Shown: positions 13,206-24,300 of the stretch, piece by piece | Numbering within the stretch: position 1 is the stretch's first letter | Layout of the letters: every line of letters begins with the position of its first letter | Origin: Blakeslea trispora | Lineage: Eukaryota > Mucoromycota > Mucoromycetes > Mucorales > Choanephoraceae | Assembly (NCBI GenBank): GCA_025331445.1 | Contig: JAIWNE010000004.1 | Location: forward strand, 248,001 to 312,000 | Reading direction: 5' to 3' | Length of the DNA stretch: 64,000 nt | The notes under the pieces: generated by a model | The model's input: only the letters and a program-made list of their open reading frames with translations | The model's database searches: none | Told to the model about the DNA's origin: nothing | Translations under genes and position numbers: made by a program

Positions 13206-13650
13206 ACGAGTACAATATTTTTGTATGAAGATGGACATGGGAATGTTGATGAGAAGGGTGGTCCTGAGCCCATGGATTACATTGTTAATGAGAATGAGTT
13301 TGTTGTTGAGACAATTGCTACTCATAGTGAATACATGAGAACAGCTTCCTCCAGCGAGTCTTCCTCGGCTTCTCCAATGTTGATAGAAAAGCCAAAAGAT
13401 GAGGATGTTCCTATGAAGGAGGCAAATGTAAAATGGGACTATATGCGTTATACTGTTCAGGATAAAGCTCGATTTTTCGATTTGAAACTGAAAAGTGTAT
13501 GAATGCATCGGCTGCAACGAAGCAGTTGGGTGTTCTTATTCGGACAGCATACAGATGGTTTAAGCAGTATAATATGTCTCCTGATAGCATTTTTGACGAG
13601 GTTATATACCACAACGAACCCAATTCATACCTGAGTTTCAAAATACTATA
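13206..13650 (+). pseudogene. Tc1-like transposase N-terminus, frameshifted relic
   Basis: The plus strand encodes an acidic leader from the ATG at 13221 and then VKWDYMRYTVQDKARFFDLK. The frame slips by one base at about 13495-13502. In the next frame it continues with a helix-turn-helix, NASAATKQLGVLIRTAYRWF, then KQYNMSPDSIF, and stops near 13650. This HTH is typical of Tc1/mariner-like transposases multiplied in Mucorales. No DDE domain follows; the sequence ends just left of a separate element at 13.67 kb. It is a truncated, dead copy. Confidence 0.55.
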
Positions 13651-13673
13651 AGCTTTATGCCACTGCCCTTATA

Positions 13674-13706
13674 GAGATATATTCAAAATGTTTCGCCCTG
13701 AAGCGG
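13674..13706. repeat. Left terminal inverted repeat of the 1.96-kb element
   Basis: Pairs imperfectly with 15601-15633. It begins GAGATATATTCAAAA and is preceded by the TA at 13672-13673. Confidence 0.75.
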
Positions 13707-13934
13707 CTTTCATTTCCTCAAGTTGTAATGATTAGAATTTTTTGGAAGTAGCATCATTCACTCGGAAAAAAGTTGCCATTTCGTTTAATGTAGGCTTTGT
13801 TAAAATCGAACAACTTTAGCTCAAGCTATTATAAAAACATGTTTTTTTTTGTAGAAAGTGTAAACTTTACAAAACATAATATTTTAAAAAAAGAAAATAA
13901 TAGAGAAAATAAAATAAAATGACACACAAAATAA

Positions 13935-15251
13935 CTAAGCTGCTACTACAACATCATCACCTCTATCAATTGCTTCTTTATACTCTTGCACGGAAATAAA
14001 TCTCGAAAGGGGATCGGCCAAATTGTCTTCAGATCTTTTGAAACAAATATCAAAATTATATTCAAGAACCATAGCCGCCCACCTAGTGGTTTTTGAAAAT
14101 ATTGATGATTTATAAACAAATTTAAACTCAGGAAGAAGCCATTTCAGCATCATCCTTTTTTCTTCTTCTGGCTCAATTGTGAGATTGTTTCTCAAAAACT
14201 CGTCTTTGTACTCCTTTGCCTTGTTGACGCAATCTTTCCAAAGCGAAAGAAGACTTTCTTCTGGTACATTCTTTAGGCTGTTGTCCAGTTTTCCTTCAAG
14301 TTTTTTGGCAGTTTCATTTAAATCTGGATCAAAGCTGATAGGTGTCTTCACTATTGACCATACCTTTTCTATAGGTTGCAGCTCGCAGTGATATGGTGGT
14401 GTAATCGCCAGCTTGTGATTGTATTGCCTGGCGATATCATAACAGGCATATACTGGTGTTATATGTAAGCCTTTGACCATTGCCAAAAGAGCTGCTTTGG
14501 TCATTTTTGGAATAGCACCCTCCTCATCCACCTCTAAATACCCTTTGTTTAGGAGCCACTGCTGTATAGTTTCCTTTCTATCTGCTGAGGTGGGCACAGG
14601 GTTGATTCGACGCTTGTGGTAGGATGCACCATCCATATGGATTATACAGCCGCCATACTCAACAAGCGATTGGCACAATCTCTCAAACAGCTGCTCAAAC
14701 TTCTCAGATGTGAAATGCCCATGGTAATCTGGGTTCACATCCTTACCCTCATTAACTGGCCATACTGTTACACTGTCTTCAATAACTTTGGCATTGCATC
14801 TTCTGTCTCTTTTGAACACAATGAAGGCAGCAAAGATCACCATCATTGGCTTTCGTCCAACCTCATTTACAATGTCATCGACAGTAGTCCAAGCCTTTTG
14901 GGTATGATGATCCAAGTGACAATAGGACTCATCAAGGAATACTTCTGGCATAATTGGTTGACAGTTACCATTCAAGTTCTGAAGTCTTTGATCGACAAAC
15001 ACATAACGGTAACTGATATTTTGTGGAGCATCATGGTTTATGTTTCTTCTTTCACCTTTCTTATATCTCAAGTTTAGAGTATGAAGATCTCTCAGAAGAA
15101 CTTGACGCGACACGTCTATCTGGTAAGAGTCTTTTAACGCTTTTGCTGTAGATTTTACAGTCTTTGGATATCCAATCTGATTGTTTTCTTCGATAAAGTC
15201 TTTCACAGCAAGACTGTATTCCAACGTAAGTTGACGACAAGGACGGCCCAT
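13935..15251 (-). CDS. Tc1-like DDE transposase fused to a retroelement-like tail
   Basis: A 438-residue uninterrupted frame. Residues 1-70 form a helix-turn-helix (KALKDSYQIDVSRQVLLRDL). The DDE catalytic core has Asp107 (VFLDESYCHLD), Asp207 (IIHMDGASYHKRR) and Glu290 or Glu295 (PPYHCELQPIEKVWSIV), in the D-D-E order of IS630/Tc1/mariner enzymes. From about residue 378 the sequence changes character: FSKTTRWAAMVLEYNFDI, then EDNLADPLSRF, matching the end of Ty3/gypsy RNase H domains. Upstream (about 15350-15460, another frame) there is a further open segment, SRMYDVIINKKLLDRKSRN, that could belong to the N-terminus through a frameshift. Core residues are intact, so activity cannot be excluded. 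Confidence 0.75.
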   Translation of the reverse strand: MGRPCRQLTLEYSLAVKDFIEENNQIGYPKTVKSTAKALKDSYQIDVSRQVLLRDLHTLNLRYKKGERRNINHDAPQNISYRYVFVDQRLQNLNGNCQPIMPEVFLDESYCHLDHHTQKAWTTVDDIVNEVGRKPMMVIFAAFIVFKRDRRCNAKVIEDSVTVWPVNEGKDVNPDYHGHFTSEKFEQLFERLCQSLVEYGGCIIHMDGASYHKRRINPVPTSADRKETIQQWLLNKGYLEVDEEGAIPKMTKAALLAMVKGLHITPVYACYDIARQYNHKLAITPPYHCELQPIEKVWSIVKTPISFDPDLNETAKKLEGKLDNSLKNVPEESLLSLWKDCVNKAKEYKDEFLRNNLTIEPEEEKRMMLKWLLPEFKFVYKSSIFSKTTRWAAMVLEYNFDICFKRSEDNLADPLSRFISVQEYKEAIDRGDDVVVAA

Positions 15252-15600
15252 GGTCTTCTTTTCGAAAGGCTCCGACTTGCCATTGAATTGGGCAATTGCT
15301 TTTTTTGTCGCGTGTGTTGTGATGCCAAGAAGCTTGCAAAAAAAGAATTCGGCGGTCCAAATTTCTAGACTTGCGATCTAAGAGCTTCTTGTTGATGATC
15401 ACATCATACATGCGACTCAAAAGGACATGAGTTTCATCTGTGAATTCACGGGAATCTAAGATGGTGTCTGGAAAAAAACATTTTATAATTATTTTGCTTG
15501 TAATAAGATGAAAGAGAAAGAAGAGCGCTATTCAATTATGATATTCTTAAATCTGTAAACACATTCCTCATGGTGTAGTCACAACAACAATAAAAAGGTT

Positions 15601-15633
15601 GATTTTCGGGACGAGACTTTTTGAATATATCTC
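15601..15633. repeat. Right terminal inverted repeat of the 1.96-kb element
   Basis: Imperfect complement of 13674-13706. It ends TTTTGAATATATCTC and is followed by the TA at 15634-15635. Confidence 0.75.
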
Positions 15634-15716
15634 TATGATGGTTTTTGTTTAAAGGGAATCACTTTGTCTTGAGTTTCAGTCTTTTCAAGTAGAACTGCAT
15701 CATTGTGTATTGATAG

Positions 15717-18700
15717 CTAAAGTAAGTCGATGGATTTCATGGTTTCCGAAAGCTTTTTATGCCATTGTGGAGCCTTCTCCAGGGCCTTAGATCGATGTTC
15801 GCAGATAGTCAATAACCTCTTTCTGCAAATCTGATTCAATTCCTCGCTGTCATTCTCTGGCTTGGTCTGTGCTTTAATGCCTGGGATGTGTTGTGAAGAA
15901 GACCGGCAGAAATAATACCAAATAACTCGAAATAGAATATCACCCAAATCTTTAGCTGCCATAAATGGGAACAAATGATATGTATTGACTAGAAAGCTAG
16001 GTAGCACCTAATAAACAGCAAATCAAGTAAACGATCATCTTTCTCTTTTAGCATGATATGGACATCTACTTACAGGCTTTAATAAGAGGATAAGCCGAGT
16101 TGTTTCTTCTAATTGAGTGGCAAAACTTAGAGTAGTAGGAACAATGGCTACTTCTTTCATGTGCCAAAAAACAACAAAGTAAACCAATACGCCACGTATC
16201 ATGTCTCTTGTTTGTGCATGATCATACCTCTGAAATATCAAGAACAGAATGGGGTGATCCTTAAAGGCACTACCAATGACAATATCACTTTGATGAGGTA
16301 GGTTAAATGGCAAGACATCATCATAACTGCTAAGTGCTACTGATTTAGGCTGCCAAGTTTGGGAAAGACGAGCCAAGAGATGTTCGCTCACAGGAGATGG
16401 TAATTGTTCAAACAGAGAGGCAGTACGTTGAATATTGTCCGTGTAAATCAAGTCACGCATATCCCTTTGACTTTGTCTCGAGAGCTGGACAACGGTAAGA
16501 AACTGAGGAGGCTTCGTGAGTTGGGATGGACTCAAGAAGGCAGTAGGTTGTGTGATCTGATCTAATAAACTCTGTCTATCGAGCTGAATCGAGGTTGTGT
16601 CGATAGATGGAAAGATTTCGAGAGCACCACCCAGGATACAGTCCATAGCAAAGCAGCCAATGACCTTGGCCAACTCGATATTTTGACAGCACTGAGAGAC
16701 TAAGACAGACATGGTAAGGATTGAGATCTCAAGACTCTGTCAGTAAACAATTACTACAAACTTACTCAATTTTTGTTGTTCTTCAATCATAACCATCTCA
16801 TCTTGCTGATTTGACCGAACATAGCGACCTTTCATATGTCTAAACCAAGCATCCATCAACAGCTTTGAAACGACAGAATATTCTTCTATGGACACATGCT
16901 GCCAAACCGAGAGTGATGTAGCACACGATAGCCCATCACCCTGCATTCAATAGAAGGATGATTCAAGAATAGTAGAGATACCTGGCGCCAATGGCTTACA
17001 ATGTATTGTTGGAAAGCACTGAATCCTGGCTTGTCTTGTTCAGTTGATCCAAATAACATGGCCAGGTTACTCAAGATCTTTTCAATATTGACAGAGCCTT
17101 CATTATCAACAATATGCATTGCAATTGCTTTCGAGAAAATGTTTTCAAGCACAAGTCTACATAAAAAGTAAAATTAGGGTGATATATTTAAAAAAAAAAA
17201 GGACTTACTGAAATGAACCTGGCCATTTGGTTTCTGCCGATGAAACAAGATGCAGTATCAAATATCGAATGCCTACAGCACATGCTTCATCCGTCGGCTG
17301 ATCAATTCGAGTAATCAACTGAACAAGCATATGGATAGCAGCCATCTGGGCATTTTGCTTGTTTTCACTTAGTGCTTCCAACTGTAACAAAAAGAGGGGT
17401 ATCTGTAGGTCATTTGTGCCTCTAGTGGGGTTTTTTGAAACAGAGAATAAGCTAATGGCCCATTGAATCAAATCGATGGAAGGGGGTTTTAAATCCAACT
17501 GTTCAAATGATGGCTTCAGTGTATCAATCAATGATCTACCATCTCCTGTCTATTTTAGAGCCATCTTAGCGACTTTTTTTTTAATACACTCTTGTGTCAT
17601 TTACCGGAACAAGATGTTTTAGGTTCAAGCGAGGATCATGAATTAATGTGTCCAACATGATGGCTACATCAATAGCATGTTGCATAAATACACCATTTTG
17701 TTCGAATGCAATCGTCTTTAACCAAAGGGGAAAGATGGCAGCGACAGGTTGAACTGTATTGTCTATGCGAATCATGGATTGCTGATGTGTTCGTTCGAAA
17801 TCAAACAAAGTACCTGCATTTTCGTGTAACAACCTAAACAAGTCTGGCCAGGACTCTAAAAAGGGGTGTTAAAGAAATGGTTGTTGATATCGAAAAAGTA
17901 TCGGTTATGCACACCTTCAAATAAAGCAGGTAAAGTTTTTGGTAAAAACAAGATATAAGATAAAGTGAAACGATGCAAATCTGAGACATAGGGGCAGCAA
18001 ACAAAGGTCAGACTTTAAATCGACTTGTAAGACATATTCTTTTCCTACCTGTTGTAAAGGACTCTTGTCGAATCCAATCAAGATAGTCACATAGCAGTTG
18101 AGTAACAGAACTGATTGCAATCTGTTTATGTTGACTGCTGAAATCTAATAGATGAGTGAAAAAAGAATGGCTAACATAGACAAGGTCCTTTTGCTTCTGC
18201 TCTAGATCACTGTTCCATACTGTATTAGTATTAATTTACAAGCCTTCTTCCTTTGCTAACCTGTTGGATGATCCTAGATAAGGATTGTTATAAGAAGCGC
18301 CATAGAGAACAGACAACTGATGCATTTGACTAGTAACATTGAGAGGCAGTTTTTGACCAATCAAACAGATTAGCCAAACCATTTGATTTGGTTCTTCTAA
18401 AATATGCTATTCTTCACTTAGTATGACAATCAACCATCTACTTTATACTCGTGCCTACATTGATCAAAGCGTCAAGTGAGCTACATAAAGAATAATATGC
18501 ATATATAAAGAGAGAGAGATAGTATAAGTTTAAATAAGAAAAATAGAGAGAGAGAAGAAAGGCCAAAAAAATGAGTCTCAATCAGATTTACTTTGTGTTT
18601 TCTAGAGTAGCTTCGAACAGAATGATATCTTTGATTAAATCTAACAAGACATCATAAACAGGATCTGTCATTTCTAAATATATAGGAAATATCCATATAA

Positions 18701-19004
18701 GACACAGAAAAGAAATTGAGGCAAAAAAAAAGCATCTTATGTAAGAGACATACGTTTATGCATTTTTACTCTCTTTGCTTTCAATATATTATAGATCCAC
18801 TTGCAGAGAAAGTTAGCAACCTCAAAGAATTTAGCTCAAGGAGGGGCTTACAATCGTTATTTCAATAGCATCATGATGGATGTATCTCTTTAGCTTTCGA
18901 ACACCAAGCACTAATGGCTTTTGATTTTCATCTAGCCGAGCACTTGTTTGACAGGCTAGAATAGCATTAGCTAGAGTCAAAAGCTCGCTAGATAAAGAAG
19001 TCAT
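15717..19004 (-). CDS. Integrator complex subunit 5-like protein
   Basis: Thirteen exons join in frame to 844 residues: 18852-19004, 18754-18799, 18592-18673, 18459-18480, 18261-18406, 18049-18209, 17915-17980, 17605-17855, 17209-17549, 16982-17156, 16766-16940, 16074-16699, 15717-16007. The protein is alpha-helical throughout, HEAT/ARM-like, without catalytic motifs. The INTS5 assignment rests on remembered family landmarks in the C-terminal half: KPPQFLTVVQLSRQSQRDM, the segment FKDHPILFLIFQ, and MIRGVLVYFVVFWH, at corresponding places in animal INTS5. Integrator attenuates transcription and processes snRNA 3' ends; it is missing from most Dikarya. The 22-nt exon 18459-18480 and the intron 16700-16765 are the weakest parts of the model. 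Confidence 0.55.
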
Positions 19005-19586
19005 ACAAGTATTGCTCGAAAGAGAAAAAAAGAAAGAAAGAAAAAGACGTGAATCGGTTGTTAAAATAAAGTTTGAATAAATGGAGGGGGGGGGATTTCA
19101 CTAATGTTTATCCTTCATTGGCTCAAATTTGGTGTATTCGAATCATGAAATAGGTGTACTCCTTGCTGCAAATACATTGTTGTTAGTTGTACTTGAGACC
19201 ATTATACCTTCAATTTAATCATAAAGCCAAATGTTACTTGTATGAATAGTTATGTTCAAACAGCTCGTTTCTAAGCAACATAGTAACATTGAGCGATTCT
19301 TAGTATTCGGTATCTTCCAGCTTGACCTATTCAAATTTGTCCATAATTCAAACGATTCTCCTTTGCCCGGTTAGAATGATTAGCTTTGTCTTGTATGAGC
19401 GAGCGATTGACCCACTTCAAGATTTGTAGGACTGTTTCCCTGCCCAAGCCCAATGATATGTCTTCCCTTTTTTTAGTATAGTTAAAGATTTTTTTTTTTT
19501 GGTTTCTGTAGTTAAAATCGTCTATTTTCCATCATTTTTCTCTCTCTCTCTTCTCCAGTTCCTACAAGTTTTTCTTTTCATCCTAA
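19005..19586. promoter_or_regulatory. Divergent promoter region of INTS5-like and FUS-like genes
   Basis: A non-coding interval of 580 bp separates two divergently transcribed genes. It holds a G-run at about 19085-19093 and pyrimidine-rich stretches (TCTCTCTCTC near 19541) just before the FUS-like start. No TATA box stands out and no additional gene was found. Confidence 0.5.
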
Positions 19587-20661
19587 ATGTCAAGTTCAAG
19601 AGACGACGAAAGAGATTACCGCCGATGTAAACAAGTTGACTTCACATTTGCTATTTCTTTTCAAACATAATAACTCGTTCACTTTTCATAAAAGATGATC
19701 GCGATGGTGGTGACAGAGATCGTGGTTATGGAAGACACTCCAATCGTCCATACCAAGATACTAGACATAAGCCCATGGCCAATGAAAATGGTAGGTTATA
19801 CCTCACGACATTATTCTCTGTCCATTGATCTCATGTACTCCTTTTTTTTTAAGGTATGCACACCATTGAAGACACCGTTTATATCACCAACTTGCCACAA
19901 GATGTGACAGAAGAAAAGCTTGCTGCTCATTTTGGATCGATTGGGATTATTAAGACAGATAAGAAGCTGAGAAAGCCCAAGAGTAAGATCTAAACGCCCG
20001 TCTGCTATATAACTCATCTTGTCCATAGTCTGGATCTACCTTGACAAAGCAACTCAGTTACCAAAAGGCGATGGTAAGCAATACAATGTGTGTGCTTTTC
20101 TTGTAAACAACTGTTGACAGTCAACCCTTGTAGCTACATTGACTTATGACGACCCTCCTCTGCTGATGCCGCTATTGAGTGGTTTGGAGGCAAAGAATTT
20201 ATGGGCAATGTTATTCAAGTCAGCAAGGCTGAAAGAAAGATGCCAGGTAACATAAGAAAGAGAGAGAGAGAGAGAGACATGTAGAGGAACAATGGTACTG
20301 ACATTTTTTTTTACAGCTGAAAGAGGCGGATTCCGTGGTAACACTCGAGGTGGTTATCGCAGTGGCGGCGGTGGCGGCGGTGGCGGCGGTGGTGGTAGTA
20401 GTTCTATGGGCGGCGGCAATGGTGGTAATAGTGAACCTAGAGAAGGTGACTGGTCCTGTGAAAAGTAAGTACCGACTACTTGTCTTCATTGTCCCTTTAT
20501 TCTAATATATATATATGCCTAGATGTGGTGCAAGCAACTTTTCAAGAAGAAACGAATGCTTCAAGTGTCACGCTCAAAAGTCGTCTAGAAAAAGCTATGG
20601 CCGTCGTGAAGAGGGCCGCCGTGAAGAGCGTAGACATGATAGAAGAGATCGTCCTTATTAA
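19587..20661 (+). CDS. FUS/TAF15-like RNA-binding protein (RRM + RanBP2 zinc finger)
   Basis: Seven exons: 19587-19626, 19695-19790, 19854-19982, 20029-20073, 20134-20246, 20317-20464, 20523-20661. Order: R/D/G-rich N-terminus; an RRM (TVYITNLPQDVTEEKLAAHF, IWIYLDKATQLPKGDATLTY, AIEWFGGKEFMGNVIQV); a glycine-rich stretch; a RanBP2-type zinc finger (GDWSCEKCGASNFSRRNECF, then KCHAQK); an RGG/RRE-rich basic tail. This is the FUS/EWS/TAF15 (Cabeza) architecture: nuclear RNA binding coupled to transcription and splicing. Exon 5 is 113 nt where the frame needs 114: at 20153-20155 three C stand where four would restore the RRM. This is either a real frameshift or a homopolymer sequencing error. Confidence 0.85.
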
Positions 20662-20974
20662 TCGCAATACAACATTCATACACATGTATTAAAGATCATT
20701 TGTTTTTTCCTTTGAAATGAAGCATTTTAAGAGAAACTCTGTGTGAATAGGCAAATTTCAGCTAGCTGTGTTATCATGAGCAATGGTGTGATAATAATAA
20801 ATGAATCTTTTGTGTGTATATACACATACATATGCAAGCTCGAATGATATGCCCTTTTTAAGCCTCTGCTGTCTATTTCAATGCTCTATAAGAGAGAAAG
20901 GAGAAGCATAGTTCTAATTAATTTCATATGGATTGTATAATTTTAAAAGAAAACGAGCATATTACAAATCACAC
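20662..20974. other. 3' flank of the FUS-like gene
   Basis: AT-rich, non-coding. It contains AATAATAAATGAA near 20795, a plausible polyadenylation region, and leads into the GC-richer repeat zone that begins at about 20975. Confidence 0.5.
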
Positions 20975-21215
20975 CTCCATTGCGGTAATAAAATTAGCAC
21001 CTCCGCTGCGCTCTAGTTAATTTTATTGACCTTCATTATGGTGCGGTACGCTACGCTTTGTAAGATGCTCGTGCTGCCGCAGGCCAACTAATCCGATGAG
21101 AAGATCAATGTGGGGGCCCCACCCATATTTTTTTGAACCTTCGCTATGGTATAAAATAGCCCCTTCGCTACGCTTCGTGTATTTTAAACCGTCGCTTCGG
21201 TAAAAAAAACATGTG
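20975..21215. repeat. Subterminal repeat zone at the 3' end of the Helitron
   Basis: This GC-richer stretch repeats short variants of CCTTCGCTACGCTTCG: CCTCCGCTGCGCTC, CCTTCATTATGG, CGCTACGCTTTG, CCTTCGCTATGG, CCTTCGCTACGC, CCGTCGCTTCGG. It also has a 10-bp inverted repeat, AATAAAATTA at about 20988 with TAATTTTATT at about 21018, enclosing CTAG. It lies downstream of the Helitron ORF in transcription sense, where the Helitron 3' terminus (hairpin plus CTRR) is expected. I cannot fix the exact terminus. Confidence 0.5.
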
Positions 21216-21372
21216 TCCCGGGGCAGTGAGAAAGACATGAGCTTATTCGACCTAATCAACAAATGTTTAATCAGATGGGTTTGTTCAGGACCAAAAAACA
21301 CTTTCTTTTTTCAATATATATATATATGAGTTTATTGATATTATATATGATAGTAATAAGAAAATTAGAGGT

Positions 21373-24300
21373 CTATATGAACACTTCTTTGTAAACAACG
21401 TTTCTAGTATGATTGGCTGCATATCTTGATGGAATAGCGGTAGATTTGCCGATTAAAATCTTTAACGATTCTTTTTGCTTTACACGGGATAAAGCAACAT
21501 AAAGCTGGCCATGACTAAAAACAGGCTGTGGTAAATATAGGCCGACTCTTTCAAGAGTTTGGCCTTGAGCTTTGTTTATAGTCATTGCAAAGGCAAGTCG
21601 TACAGGAAACTGTAGACGACTGAATTGAATTACATCGTTTGCGTCAGTAATGAACTTGATGCGGGGAATACATACAACTGAGCCTACAAACGCGCCAGTC
21701 TCGATAGTTGCTTCGATGACATGTTGCATCAGTGATTTGACTGTCAGTCTGGTACCGTTGCACAAACCATTAGAAGCATCCAGATTTCTCAGGAGCATGA
21801 TGGGTGAGCCAACCTTCAATTTTAGTTCATGAGGTGGAATGGATCCATTCTCAATCGCGTGAAGCAACTCAACTGGGTATTCCATGCTTTGTTCGCTGTC
21901 AAGAACTTTATCAGCACTATAATAAGTCTTTAATTCTCCAGGAAATCTTTCAATTAGAAGATGATTGATTTCAGCAACAAAGGAATTAGTAGGTGTGAGA
22001 ATAGCTGACTTGATCAAACCCTGGAGACTTGAATGGACAGTAATCTCACTGGAGAAGATTTCTGGATAAATAGTTGATAAAAGGTTTATCAAATTATCGC
22101 CTTGGATAAGCATTGAATCAGGAATTCTGATATACTCAGAGTCAGTGATACGGTTGATGGTAAAAACAGGTATTCTCAAGGTGTCCATAGAACCGTTACC
22201 AATATCCAGTAGCATGTTTGCAAACTGTTGCAATTCTTCAGACAGACGAATATCATTCTCTTTCTGCGCTTGTTGAACTCCCATGTTAATTTGTAGCTTC
22301 ATTACGGAAAAAGAAGACCATAGAAAAGATCGATTAATGCATTGATTGACAATGCTCGATCTGTTGCCTTTTTTGACCACAGGAAGTACTTGTCTGAAAT
22401 CACCACCAAACAGTATAAGTCGGCCACCAAATGGAACATTTGACAGAGCTTCGTTAGTTTTACTAAAGATGTCTTTGAATGTACGATCGACTGTTTCAAG
22501 TGTTGACTTGTGAATCATAGATGATTCATCCCATATGATCAACTTTGTCTTTTTTAGCAATTCAGCTATAGGAGATTTGGGCTTGATATCACAAAAAGTA
22601 GTTGAAGATGTCTCCAAAGGTATTTTGAACATAGAATGCGCAGTTCTGCCACCTTCCAAAAGCAAAGCAGCTGTACCACTGGATGCAACAGCTAATGCGT
22701 ATCCATCATTGACAGATCTAACAGCTTTCAAAAGGGTGTTAAATAGGTAGGTTTTACCGGTACCTCCTGGTCCATCAACAAAGAAAACTCTGGGATACTC
22801 CGTTGATTTGTAGCCATCTCTTTCGACACATTGCATTATTTCATCAAAGACTTGACGTTGGTCGTTGTTGAACCTATCAATGTCTACAGAAACAGGACTT
22901 TGTTGGGCAAGTATGTTTAGTCGATCTTGTTCTCGAATCAAGCGGCTGACACCTGTATTAACAGAATCATTTCTTGTATCGGTAGTTGGTAGCACAAATC
23001 CAGGATAGCGAGTTAAGCTTGTCCCGTGTTGAGTAGCTAAAGTATCATCAATATCAAGCAATGCATTGTTATAAGCAGTTTCAGAGATGCTGTTCAGAAT
23101 TGAATCAAAAGAGGGATCATTTTTAAGTCGATGAAGATAATCTTCTGATAACTCATTTCGAAAACTCAGCCAAAGCTGATATGGATCAGCAGGCGTACAG
23201 AAAATCAACAAAATGGTAAATAGTCTGCGAAGACTGAAAGGGGTTTGGATTTGAGCAGCTTCTTCTAAACATCGGCTCCATTGATCATCAGACTCAAGTA
23301 AGTGTAGAGCACGGCAGGCATCTTGAAAAGTTGGATGCACAATACCATTCACTGTTCTTAAATGAGCAAACGATGTAGCACCAGAAACATGGTGAAGTAA
23401 CATTCGCAAATGATACAATTCAGTTTGTTTGGGAGAAACTGCGTAGATTCTACCAATTGTTCCACCAAAGCCACGAACACGCTTTTCCCATCTTCTTGGT
23501 TTCTTCTCATCATGCCATACATACTCTTCTGGAAAGTTGGGATACAAAATTGATCTTGCGTTTGGATCAATAGCGTTTGTTTTGAACCAACTTGTAAGAG
23601 TAGTCTCTTGAGTAGTTGCACGTTGTAACACATTGGTGATGTCTTCATCCTCATTAAAATACACAGGTTCTTGACCTTCTAAGTGAATTGCCAGTCTTTG
23701 ATGGGATGGAAACTCCTTATGCATAGGAAAAGAAAATAATCTCCAGCAAGCCTCAGGTACAGAGACGTATCTTGCATCAACGAAAGATTTGATCTCATCA
23801 TGTTGTTCAACGGACATAGACGCGCGATCATGACCTTTATACACATACTTGTAAACGTATTTGACACTGTTGATTGAAGAGCATAGCTCGACATTAATAT
23901 GTGCATCATACTTGGAACAAAGGTATAAATTGTGAGGTACAATCCAGCGGTTATCTACATTGTAAGTGTGTCCATCGATAGTTTTGGGGATTGATGATCC
24001 GTTGTTACGTCTTCTATAAATAGGATAGCCTCCATTGGGACTGACAGTAGTTTCTTCACAAAACTCCTTAGGGTACCCTTTGGTACATCCTTTCTCTTTA
24101 TCCATACAGACAGCGTTCGAATTCAAGATTCCACATGGACCATGAACCATATGTTTGATGACTGTTTCGTGTGCTAAAGGATAAGCATCAGGATCTGGAA
24201 TTTCAGCAGAAACAATCTTATCATAGTCTTCAATAGTCTGAGGCTTATCAGCAGGATCAACGATCAAAAGAATATGTGCATGAGGTAAACCTCGCTTTTG

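Larger units (their letters stand above)
13672..15635. mobile_element. Tc1/mariner-like DNA transposon with imperfect TIRs
   Basis: Inverted termini of about 33 bp bound the element: GAGATATATTCAAAATG... from 13674 and its complement ending at 15633. The outer 16 bp match perfectly, with a few mismatches further in. Both ends are flanked by TA (13672-13673 and 15634-15635), the target duplication of the Tc1/mariner superfamily. It is about 1.96 kb and contains one transposase gene on the minus strand. It lies between the MYSM1-like and INTS5-like genes, about 80 bp from the stop codon of the latter. Confidence 0.75.
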
